This document shows, one piece after another, positions 12,770 to 23,243 of a stretch of DNA of 64,000 bases. The position numbers were made by a program, and so were the translations under genes. The stretch's first letter is position 1. Each line of letters opens with the position of its first letter. Where the stretch lies: assembly GCF_024323335.1 (NCBI RefSeq), contig NC_066583.1, positions 271,184,916 through 271,248,915 of the forward strand, given 5' to 3'. Under the pieces are notes generated by a model. That model was not told where the DNA came from, ran no database searches, and saw only the letters and a program-made list of their open reading frames with translations. Origin of the DNA: Lathyrus oleraceus. Taxonomy: Eukaryota > Streptophyta > Magnoliopsida > Fabales > Fabaceae.

Positions 12770-13043
12770 ACGGAATGCCAATCGCTGGGCTTACATCTGA
12801 CTCCACAAAAGAAACGCAAACAAGAAACCGACTGCCAATCGCTGGACTTACGTCAGACTCCAAACAAGCAAACACACACAGGAAACCGACTGCCAATCGC
12901 TGGACTTACGTCAGACTCCAAACAAGCAAACACGCACAGGAAACCGACTGCCAATCGCTGGACTTACGTCAGACTCCAGACAAGCAAACACACACAGGAA
13001 ACCGACTGCCAATCGCTGGACTTACGTCAGACTCCAAACACAC
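12770..13043. repeat. 58-bp tandem repeat, about 4.5 copies, in the 3' LTR of element B
   Basis: The motif CCGACTGCCAATCGCTGG recurs at 12828, 12886, 12944 and 13002, exactly 58 bp apart. A diverged first copy starts near 12772. The partner LTR has only one copy (38746-38762), so the array grew in this LTR after, or during, insertion. Confidence 0.95.
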
Positions 13044-14865
13044 ACAAGAGGGTTGAAAAAGGAAAAGGGCGCCCGGAGAGATCAGCTCATCTCCTGCCTA
13101 CATACCTCATCTGGTATGAGGATCAGGGCGACGTAGTTCCCCTTAACAGGGAAAAACTTCTATCCTAACCAGAGACTAGGGAGATAACAGACTACTAGGG
13201 AGACTACGACTCGAGCCTAGAAGTTGTCATGCATACGATCCCTATGTTGAGGTCTTTAATCAGCACCTAACTCGCACAGGGAGCAAGCTAGCCTAAACAT
13301 CAAGTAAGCAAACACAAGCACAAGAGAGCAAGCACACACACTATATGCAAACAAGTGGCTCATACAAGGCTGGGCTTTAGTCAAGGGGTCAAATCAACCT
13401 CAACAAACAAGCCGGTTCTGTTATGGGTGTTTTGAGCTCTTAACCCTAACATTGAGAGTTAGGGTGAAGCAGATGAAATGGGAAATGAGGATCAGACCTC
13501 ATAGCTCTTAACCCGGGCCGGGGTGAGCTTGAATCAAAGAATGTGTGGGAGTCCAGAATGAGGAACTTTATTCCACAATGACTGACTCTAAGTACAAGAT
13601 TTTGGGTTTTTATTCAAAATGCGTCAACACAGGGTGTGAGCAGGATGAAGGACTCAACTAAATAGCAGGGGATGGATTGCACATCCCTTTTATCTGCCAA
13701 TGCCTCTTCACTTAGGAGGTCTTTGAAGCACATGGCACAAATATAAACAAACAAAAACATGGCCTCTTAAGGAGGGCTTCAGACAGGTGCCTGCCAAAAA
13801 CAGCAGGTCTTCCAGACTACATGGAGAAAAGAAGTTCACCTAAGTGGTATGCCAACCATAAGCAAAAGCAAAGTTCAAATGAACTTAAAGCAACTTAGGT
13901 ACCTGTGTAAACAACTTAACAATCAGTACAGTATTCAGACAAACAGACAGCAGTTAACAGATCTCAACAGAAGCTATGTCAAAGCCTAGGGTCAAAGGTG
14001 GAGAAAAAAATTCAAAACAGAAGCTAAAACTCCACATAAAGCTCATTTAATCAATCATGAACATTTCCTAAAAAGGACCAAATCAAAATCATCAAGCAAA
14101 TTCAATTCATGAGCAAGAGAAGGTAAAGGCAAATTCAAAGCTCACAAATGATCATCATGAATGAAAATTCCACACCAAAACAGAAAGGACTCAAACAATT
14201 TTGGAAATTTCTATGAGCATTCAACACATCAAACACAATCATCATACCAAAATTCAGCATCATCAAAGTTCAATTGATATAGAAATGAAAATGCATAAGC
14301 AAACCATCCAATTGTGTGACACAATTTGTCACACCTAAAGTACATGTGTCCCAAATAGTGAATACAATAGAAAGAAATTCCAAATAAAATCACACAAATC
14401 CATCATCATGTTAAGAATCATCATTCAAAATTTCATGGCATTTGGATCATGTATGAGCATTTTATGATAGAAAGAATGAAGCAAGGTCACAAAAGCATAC
14501 ATATTCAATCAATCAACCACAATTCAAAATCCAGAAATGGTAAAATCATAAAATCAAAACCATAAATATCTAGACATTTCAAGGATCATTTAGCAAAAAA
14601 CCTGGAATTAATTGGATGATTTTTCAATTTGATATGAATTTTTGAAGTTGGATAAAAAATATGAAATAAAAATGATCATATACATAATGAAATTGGTGGA
14701 AAAAATAAATAAATGTGAAGCAATTTGAAATTGTGCGCTCAGCCAGAATCGAAGCAAGGGAAGCGCCTGGACCAAAACGTGGTCGTTTGATGCGCTACAG
14801 TGAATTTGCAGCAAACCCTAGCGCTATAGTAACCATGGCCGTGCACGGTGGGGCTCACGGCGGAA

Positions 14866-14894
14866 ACCACCGTCTTCCTCACGAAGACGGTGGT
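14866..14894 (-). other. Perfect 12-bp stem hairpin in the element B LTR leader
   Basis: ACCACCGTCTTC and GAAGACGGTGGT pair perfectly around a 5-base loop (CTCAC on plus). The same hairpin occurs in the other LTR at 40755-40783. It lies about 630 bases downstream of the TATA box in the transcribed leader. Confidence 0.8.
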
Positions 14895-15524
14895 GAACAG
14901 TAACCTTCATTTTTTTTTTGCAGATTTTTGAAATGAATACATCATTCAACTCGCCTTGCTATGTAGGTTCCAAATCTAACAATATTTAGTCCTAATTGTA
15001 CATGAATTTTAAGAATCGAAGCAAAACATTCTAGATCTACAAACTTTCAATCCCACATATCTCCATGAATACTCAACCAAATCACATGAAATTTAGATCA
15101 GAATCACCAGCATGCAAAGACCTATCTAATCATGTCCGTAAAATTGAGAATTAAGAGACACGAAATTGGACCAACCTGGAATGGCAGTGATCAAAACAGT
15201 GAGTTCAAGGCCTCCAAAGCGTGTGAATCCACTCCTTTACTCTTGTTATGAAGTCTTGTGAATGAATTGAGGCTTGGAGATACTTGGATCTAGCTCAATT
15301 TGCACTTGCCATTGATGTGTTCTTGAACTTCATGTGATGGATTCTGGCTCGATTTCTTCAAATGAATGCTTGGATTTACATCTACAACACTCAACCAACC
15401 AAATTATGGAAGAAAAATGCTATGCTATGTGAAGAAATTTTGAATTTGGATTGAGAGAAATTTTTGGAGGGAAATTCAATCTAGATCTAGAAATGGTGAA
15501 AAATGAAAATTCTGTTAGGGTTTG

Positions 15525-15534
15525 CTATTTATAT
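15525..15534 (-). promoter_or_regulatory. TATA box of the 3' LTR of element B
   Basis: The minus strand reads ATATAAATAG followed by CAAACCCTAACAG. It is conserved in the 5' LTR at 41413-41422. Confidence 0.7.
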
Positions 15535-16787
15535 GCTGTGCTAATTACATCCAAATCACAATTAGGCATGAATTAATTATGATTAGTGAAATGAGAGGTG
15601 TTTTGCAAATTTAGGATTTTCACCCCATGCATGCAACATGAACGTGAACAGTACCAAATGGATGATAAAATTCACTTAAAATCACTTCATGCACATGTTG
15701 GCAATGGTATTTTGTTCCCACGATGCACCAATTTTAAATTTAGCATTTTCCCTCCAAAATGGGCATGAACATGCATATGATCATATGATGAATTTTCATG
15801 TAATGTGATGAATGATTTGGAAAGTTCATGTCATGAGAAGAATTTGGCAAAAAGGAGCACTCAATTTGGAATTATGAGCCAAAAGTTATGGCCTTTTGAA
15901 GTCTCATGCACACTTGACAATGATTGGATCATATCTCCTCAACCATTCATCAGATGCTCATGATCTTGGACTTTATGGAAATGGGAGAGAAAGATCTTCA
16001 ACTTTCATGTTGGACAAAAATTCATTTGAAGCCTCTTTGATGATGTAAGATCAAGTTGAATTTGAACCAAAAACTTTCCATTTTTGGAAACTTTCAATTA
16101 CAGGTCACTTTCCATTTTTGGAAACCTTTGATCTAGCCTCAAATTCTTCAAGATAGGAATTTGACATGATAAATAAGCCTCTTTGAGACATGAATGAAGT
16201 GTTAAAAATCATTTCTCCCCCTTCTAGCCCTCAATTGACTTTCTGTTGACTTTCTGGATGGCAGATGACTTAGTAGTGCTCTGATCAGCTTGAGCCTCAA
16301 CCACTTGAGGAACTGGCTCCAAAATGAAACCCTAGCTCTTGTAAGCTTCACATAATAATCATATGATCCTCATCCAAGCAAATAACCTCATCTTCTTGAA
16401 AATCCCTGGTTGAAAGAATGGCACTGATTAGGGTTGGCTAGAGGTCAAAACCCTAATCCAGAGGAATCTGAGCATGAACAATGACCCCCTTGAGAATGAC
16501 ATAACCATGATGATGATGATGTACCCTTGCCAATAAGATAATGCTCAACCTCCTTGAGAGATCAAGAAAACCCTAATTGAAGCACATACCTTTAGATGGT
16601 TGGCGATCAATCCAATAAGACCCTCAGGCTTGAACCTCTTAACCCCTCTATCTCTGACAAGACCTTAGAGGATGACTTGCTTGTTCTCATATGCTATGCA
16701 ATATGCAAATGCCTAATGTCCTAAAAAAATAAAATGCAATATGCTAAGCTAGTCCCAAGAAAGGAGGGCAAATTTTGAGGTGTTACA

Positions 16788-16796
16788 GCTGCCCCT
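16788..16796 (-). promoter_or_regulatory. Polypurine tract of element B
   Basis: The minus strand reads AGGGGCAGC immediately before the 3' LTR start TGTAACACC. The same signal in the same place is seen in elements N (32138-32146) and C (12120-12112, AAGGGCAGC). It primes plus-strand DNA synthesis. Confidence 0.8.
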
Positions 16797-17204
16797 ATTC
16801 AATCCACTGTGAACCTGTCGATATGAATAGCCTCGGCTTTCAGATGATCAGGGTGAAAAGTGATTGAATACCAAGAACAGACGAACAATTTGCACTCCGC
16901 TGGGTAATAATTAACAATGCCTGTCAGAATCGGCAAAGAAGCAAACTCAAAAGAAGAATCCGTCTCTGGTACGGTGAAAGTCGGCCTGAATACCGAAAAG
17001 AAATATTGATCTGGATCTGGATACCAAAATAAATGGTAACACAGGAACCACCAGGGCCTGAACGCTGCTCATCAGTCTGAATACTGAACCTCGGAATATG
17101 AGAGTATTAATGCCGGTCTGAACACCGAGAGATTGGCCTGAATGCCCGAAAAACTGGCCTGAATGCCGCTTCGGTCTGAATACCGCTTCGGCCTGAATAC
17201 CGGA

Positions 17205-17475
17205 AAACTGGCCTGAGTGCCACAAGTACTTCGACCTGATCGTCGGAAACCTCTTCGATCTGAATATCGGAAATTGGCCTGAGTGCCACAAGTGCTTCGA
17301 CCTGATCGTCGGAATCTTCTTCGATCTGAACATCGGAAACTGGCCTGAGTGCCACAAGTGCTTCGACCTGATCGTCGGAAACTTCTTCGATCTGAACATC
17401 GGAAACTGGCCTGAGTGCCACAAGTGCTTCGACCTGATCGTCGGAAACTTCTTCGATCTGAACATCAGAAACTTC
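17205..17475. repeat. 66-bp tandem repeat, four copies, in the 3' UTR of element B
   Basis: GGCCTGAGTGCCACAAGT recurs at 17210, 17276, 17342 and 17408, always 66 bp apart. The unit is exactly 22 codons, so the frame stays open through all copies and would read a 22-residue repeat on the minus strand (SDVQIEEVSDDQVEALVALR and two more). I see no start signal or homology to call it a protein. Confidence 0.92.
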
Positions 17476-17989
17476 ATGCCCTATGGCATTGGCAGCAATA
17501 AGGTAAAGTGATGAATGAGACGACACGCGGGTCAACAAATCATGCTGGGGATAATAAGCCATGAGCATGCCATCCCTACTTAATCCACGGTGAACGAACA
17601 ATTTGCGCTCAGCTGGGGATTATTCTCTTTCTCTCTCTTTTTTGCTTTTCTTGAACCCCGAAACTTTTATGTCACTCTTACCGTCAAACAATGAACCCTA
17701 CTCTTCATCTGAGTCCTCATCTCTGCACGACGGAATCTCTTCCTCCAATATCGCGCTACTGAGGAAAACTTGTTGAGTCAAAATCACGATGCTAAACTCC
17801 TCGGAGTAACATCTTCACCATCCGGCGAAACCAACTCTCAAACGGTAACCACGGGTTGAGACTAGCTTATGCTTGCAATGATGATGCATGAGTTTTTTTT
17901 CAGCGAAATGCTCCATAATCATGGAAATGCTACGCAATTAGGTATGCAATATGCTATGCTTCTCTTAAATGATGAATGCATAAAAAGTA

Positions 17990-18420
17990 TCCCCCTCAAG
18001 GGACTCTTCTGGGGAGCTCGAGGCACTCTGCTGAGGAACTCGCTAACGCTCCAATCTCCACCCTGCTGGGGAACAACACTGCTGCTGGGGAAAGGACTAC
18101 CCTCACCAGGGATGACCTCCACTGAACCCGATCCGCTTGGGGACTTCACTGGGGAAACAGCTACCAACGCACTCTGCGGGGAAAACAACAATCTTCCAAC
18201 TTGCTGGGGAAATAACAAGCTCCGCCGTGCTAGGGGAAACAACTATCAACAGACACCTCTACTGGGGAAATAGCAATCTTCAGGCTCGACTACTGAGGAA
18301 ATACCAGTCTCGAAACTGCTGGGGATAATAACAATCCCGACTCTGCTAGGGAAGACACGGACCTTGAACCTGCTGGGGAGGTAACAATCCCGACTCTGCT
18401 TGGGGAAATAAGGAAAGTCT
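17990..18420 (+). repeat. Irregular array of about 14 CTGCTGGGGAAATAAC-like motifs complementary to the PBS in element-sense RNA
   Basis: Motifs of the type CTGCTGGGGAA occur at roughly 15 to 35 bp spacing on the plus strand. The best copy, 18391-18411 (CGACTCTGCTTGGGGAAATA), matches the sense PBS and the bases after it (CGACTCTGCTGGGGAAATAA, minus strand near 38272-38253) except for one inserted T. Because the array is on the strand opposite the element, the element RNA carries the complement of its own PBS. Confidence 0.8.
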
Positions 18421-19281
18421 GGCACAGAACACCCGTCGACTCGTCGAACCCTGGTATTCAACATCTAAATCCAGTGTCAGCTTTCCACTTTTGAGAACTC
18501 CCAGACTCGTCTGGACTTTTCTAATTCATCACCTTGTATTCCTGACTTCTCCGTACTCTACGGAGATCGAACTTCCTGGATTCGTACAAACTTTCCAGTC
18601 CTTAGACTTTGAAGAGTCTTCTTGATTAATCTTCCAGGATCGTCGCACGTCTCTCGCCGTCTTTCACCATTCTTCTATCCCTTGTCCCTGATTGGACTCC
18701 ACGGGGATCTTTTGTCAAAAAGGCTTCACATCACAACCTGCAAGTGAGTGAGAATAACCAACAGATCCTGCAAAAGAGATCGTTAGATAAAAACATGCCC
18801 CAGGTGTGCCAAAATTTCAACACTTGGGTCACTCAACCTTCCAAATAAGATTTCAAGTTTTCAATCTTATAAACATGCGTTGGAAGGGACCCGTATGCCT
18901 CAAAATGCAAATATTCTTTATCAAAAATAACTGGATGTTTTTGCAATCAAAGCGGTAATGAAAACAAAAACAACATTATTTGACTGAATATGCATTTTAT
19001 TGATTGAAAAAGATGGCTCGAAACTGAGCAATACACAAGAAGCAATTCCTGAAAAGAGGTAATTGCGCACAAAAGGAAAAATCTATCCTAATGGCAATGT
19101 GAACCCTGATCTCATCGAGTTCCAACTCGGTTACACCCCATATGTCCTCAGACTCTCCGTGCTTTCTGCCTTCTGAACAAGACGATTCTGACTGATCCCT
19201 ACTGGGGATTATCCATGTGTCTTATCCAAAACACAAACGATCATGCTAGACGCAGTTGTTCGTTTCAATCCCTCTTTTGCC

Positions 19282-19479
19282 TGGACCGCCCTTTCGGGTT
19301 TTCAGTCCACCGGGATACCCTTTTTTGCCCAAGCCGCCCTTGTGGGGTTTTCGACTTGCCGGGTGTACAGTTTTTTTCTTTACTTTATCCCTAATTTTTG
19401 CCCGAACCTTTTCATTCATTTTTTTTTGGTTCGCCGGGATGCCCATTTTTGCCTGGACTATTTTATTCTTTTCGTCCAG
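19282..19479 (-). other. Tandem array of four stem-loops right after the pol stop of element B
   Basis: Starting nine bases after the stop codon, four small hairpins follow each other on the minus strand. The stems are CTGGAC/GTCCAG (19479-19453), CGAACC/GGTTCG (19433-19403), CAAGTC/GGCTTG (19358-19330) and GGACTG/CGGTCC (19308-19283). The last also has an inner CCC/GGG stem closed by a GAAA loop. Units are joined by GGCAAAA-type linkers and begin with CCCGG-type sequence. Element N has the matching four units with changed but still pairing stems. Confidence 0.8.
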
Positions 19480-19487
19480 CGGGTCTC

Positions 19488-22400
19488 TTATACGAAGTAT
19501 TTTTTAACTGCGTCCGCATTCACAGGGGATGGAAAATCCTCGCCATCCATGGTCGTCAGCAACAAGGCTCCGCCAGAGAAAACCTTCTTGACCACGAATG
19601 GACCTTCATAATTGGGTGTCCACTTGCCCCTACGATCGTTTTGAGGAGGAAGGATCCTTTTCAACACCATGTCTCCTACGTGATACACCCGAGGTCGTAC
19701 CTTTCGGTCAAAAGCACGCTTCATCCGCTGCTGGTATAACTGTCCATGACAAATGGCTGCCAGCCTCTTTTCCTCGATCAGGCTCAACTCTTTATACCGA
19801 GTCCTTACCCATTCAGCCTCTTGCAATTTCACGTCCATCAGGACTCTCAACGATGGAATCTGAACCTCAACCGGTAGCACGGCTTCCATCCCATACACAA
19901 GAGAGAAAGGCGTTGCCCTAGTAGGCGTACGCACCGAGGTACGATACCCATGCAATGCAAACGGCAACATCTCATGCCAGTCTTTATAGGTCACAACCAT
20001 CTTCTGCACAATCTTCTTTATATTCTTATTGGCTGCCTCAACCGCCCCATTCATCTTCGGACGATAAGGAGAAGAATTGTGATGCTCAATCTTGAATTCC
20101 TGACACAGTTCTGCCATCATCTTATTGTTCAAATTGGAACCATTATCAGTAATGATTCTCTCGGGAACCCCATATCTGCAAATGATGTCTCTTTTGAGGA
20201 ATCTGGCCACGACCTGCTTCGTCACATTTGCATAAGAGGCTGCTTCCACCCACTTGTTGAAGTAATCAATTACCACTAATATGAACCGGTGCCCATTCGA
20301 AGCTGTAGGCTCAATCTTCCCAATCATATCAATGCCCCACATAGCAAACGGCCACGGAGACGACATTAAGCTCAACGGATTAGGAGGCACGTGCACCTTA
20401 TCAGCATAAATCTGGCACTTATGACACTTTCGCACGAAATTGAAGCATTGGGCCTCCATCGTCATCCAATAATAACCAGCCCGTAACAGCTTTTTCACCA
20501 TTGCATTCCCACTGGCATGGGTACCAAACGACCCCTTGTGTACTTCTTTCATCAATTGGCTTGCTTCTTTATCATCAACACATCTGAGCAAAACCCAATC
20601 GAATTTTCTCTTGTACAAAACCCCATCCTTATTCAAATAGAACACCATGGCCAACCTCCTCACAGTCTTTCGGTCTTTCTTGGATGCTCCCTCAGGATAT
20701 TCTTGGGTTTCTAGATAGCGCTTGATATCGTAATACCACGGCTTCTCATCATCAGGCGCTGCCTCAACAACAAACACATAAGCCGGTCTATCCAGACGTC
20801 CCACCTCAACACTAGGGAACTGATTCCACCACTGTACCTTAATCAAGGCGGCCAGAGTAGCCAAAGCATCTGCCAAAGGATTCTCTTCTCTAGGCACATG
20901 ATGCAATACCACCTTGGTGAAAAACGTCAACAATCTCCTCGTATAATCCCGATATGGAATTAAATGAGATCGATGCGTATACCATTTTCTGTTAACCTGA
21001 TTCACAACCAAAGCTGAATCTCCATATATAACAAGGTTTTTGACAGGCAAATCAATCGCCTCTTCAATACCTAAGATGCAAGCTTCGTATTCAGCCACGT
21101 TGTTAGTGCACTCAAATGTTAGCCGGGCAACAAAAGGAATATGAGATCCTTTCGGCGTAACCAAAACAACACCAACTCCACTACCATTCACGTTAACGGC
21201 CCCATCAAACATCAGAATCCATTCGGATTTAGGGTCAGGCCCCTCCTCCAGGATTGGTTCCTCACAATCTTTCGATTTGAGAATCATGATGTCCTCATCA
21301 TGGAACTCAAACTTCATCGGTTGATAATCCTCAATGGGTTGCTGGGCGAGGTAATCAGACAATACACTCCCCTTGATTGCCTTCTGAGAGGTATACTGAA
21401 TATCATATTCGGTCAAAATCATTTGCCATCTCGCAACCCGTCCGGTCAATGCTGGCTTCTCAAATATATACTTGATCGGATCCATCTTGGAAATCAACAA
21501 AGTGGTATGAACCAGCATATACTGTCTTAGTCGGCGAGCAGCCCATACCAAAGCACAACAAGTTTTCTCGAGCAGTGAATATCTTGTTTCACAGTCGGTA
21601 AACTTTTTGCTAAGGTAGTAAATCGCATGCTCTTTTCGACCAGACTCGTCATGCTGCCCCAATACACACCCCATGGACCCCTCGAGGACCGTCAAGTACA
21701 GAATTAACGGTCGTCCCTCCACAGGAGGCATTAGAATCGGAGGCTCCTGCAAATATTCTTTTATCTTTTCAAATGCCGCTTGGCAATCATTATTCCACCT
21801 GACCGTTTGATCTTTTCTCAACAACTTGAATATAGGTTCGCACGTGGCAGTTAGATGAGATATGAACCGTGAAATGTAGTTCAATCTACCTAAGAAACCA
21901 CGAACCTCCTTCTCTGTTCTCGGTTCAGGCATTTCTTGTATTGCTTTTACTTTAGCAGGATCAACCTCGATTCCTCTTTCACTCACAATAAACCCCAGCA
22001 ACTTACCGGACCGCACTCCGAAATTGCACTTATTCGGATTCAACCTCAGTCTGAATTGTCTCAACCGGTCAAACAGCTTGGCCAGATCCACCAAATGCCC
22101 CTCCTCTGTCTGGGACTTTGATATCATGTCATCAACATAGCATTCGATTTCATGATGAATCATATCATGAAACAAAGTCACCATGGCTCTCTGATAAGTA
22201 GCACCGGCGTTCTTGAGACCGAATGGCATCACCTTATAGTAAAAAGTGCCCCACGGTGTGATGAACGTTGTTTTCTCCATATCATCTGGCGACATCTTAA
22301 TCTGATTATAGCCAGAAAAGCCATCCATGAAGGAAAACACCGAGAATTGAGCTGTATTATCTACCAACACATCAATGTGAGGTAACGGAAAATCATCCTT

Positions 22401-22968
22401 CGGACTAGCTCTGTTCAGATCCCGGTAGTCCACACACATTCTCACCTTCCCATCCTTCTTCGGCACCGACACAATATTCGCGACCCAAGGCGGATAATTA
22501 GTGACAACGAGGAAACCAACATCCAACTGCTTATGCACTTCCTCTTTGATTTTCATGGCCATCTCAGGTCGAGTTCTGCGCAACTTCTGCTTCACTGGAG
22601 GACAATCTGCTCTCAATGGTAACTTGTGCACAACAATATCGGTATCCAACCCTGGCATATCCTGACAAGACCAGGCGAAGATATCAACATACTCTTTCAA
22701 CAGTGCTACCATTCTGCTCTTGACATTTGCCTCTAAAGCAGCCTCAACTTTCACTTCCTTTCTGACCTCGTCGGTACCCAGATTCACAATCTCAACTTGC
22801 TCCTCATGCGGCTGAATCACCTTCTCCTCTTGTCTTAACAACCTGGCTAATTCCTCTGGCAATTCACAATCTTCTTCGCCTTCTTCTTCGGCATGATAGA
22901 TCGGATTGTCGAAGTCATATGAGGGTGTAACAGAATTGTTATCAATGAGATCCGGAGAATGATCGCAT
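19488..22968 (-). CDS. pol: Element B pol exon: RT, RNase H, second (archaeal-type) RNase H, integrase
   Basis: An uninterrupted frame, extending upstream to 23015, encodes the polymerase part of Gag-Pro-Pol. Residue numbers below count from 23015. The reverse transcriptase has VRMCVDYRDLN near 191, the catalytic Asp in FMDGFSGY at 231 and YVDD at 293-296. A classical RNase H (about 430-560) has lost its first catalytic motif (YLTVLEGSMG instead of a TDAS-like one). A second RNase H of archaeal type (about 598-725) keeps D604, E642, D666 and D716. The integrase has an HHCC zinc finger (H826, H833, C864, C867), the triad D896, D957, E993 with the D-35-E spacing, and a GPF-type C-terminus. Translation needs splicing of the 22969-23243 intron. 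Despite an intact frame the element lacks intact gag. Confidence 0.95.
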
Positions 22969-23243
22969 CTGCATGAATGTTGATTCATGCATTGCTTTAG
23001 AACCGGAACAAGCAAATTAAAAGGAAAATGAAAACAAACATTGCCATTTTTATTTTTGTTTTTTAAACTGCAAAAATAATTGAAAAACAGGGAACACCGC
23101 TTTTAATACAAAAAACATCCATTTATTTATGATGCAAATATTGCAAAATGAAACACATGAGGTGGCCCTTACAATGAACCATTACGCTTCGGGCAAAACG
23201 TATGGCTTTCATGCAGACATAATTGAAAAACAGGAAATATTAC
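22969..23243 (-). other. Intron between pro and RT of element B (GT-AG, 275 bp)
   Basis: On the minus strand the donor is GAAGA|GTAATA (intron starts 23243) and the acceptor is TTCATGCAG|ATGCGATC (exon starts 22968). Joining the exons keeps the frame from LREE into the CDHSPDLIDNN stretch. The stop codon TAA that ends pro lies inside the donor (GAG TAA). Elements N and C have the same donor arrangement. Ogre elements are known to carry an intron at this place. Confidence 0.85.

Larger units (their letters stand above)
12323..16787 (-). repeat. 3' LTR of element B (4,465 bp)
   Basis: On the minus strand it starts TGTAACACCTC and ends GTTGCGACA. It aligns along its whole length with 38278-42675. 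Differences include a 58-bp tandem repeat expanded only here (12770-13043) and the absence of about 190 bp that the other LTR has at 39674-39864. In 14020-14920 I count about 25 substitutions against the other LTR, near 2.8%. It contains a TATA box, a perfect hairpin and a U5 PBS-like site (12368-12377, one mismatch). Open frames such as 14715-14903 are not genes. Confidence 0.95.
16797..19281 (-). other. Long 3' UTR of element B, rich in tandem repeats
   Basis: The region lies between the pol stop and the PPT. It holds a 66-bp tandem repeat (about 17205-17475), an irregular array of CTGCTGGGGAA motifs (17990-18420), and otherwise non-coding sequence. Long 3' UTRs are usual in Ogre elements. 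I support no gene here; the open frames at 17107-17601 and 16947-17477 follow from a repeat unit divisible by three. Confidence 0.75.

Noticed and set aside
14715..14903. A short frame conserved in both LTRs of element B (also 40604-40792)
   Set aside because: Conservation is expected between LTRs of one element; the region is explained by the hairpin, and the frame lacks homology.
17107..17601. A 164-codon frame with a repeated 22-residue motif on the minus strand
   Set aside because: It arises because a 66-bp repeat is divisible by three; another frame over the same repeats is also open, and no homology or start context supports a protein.
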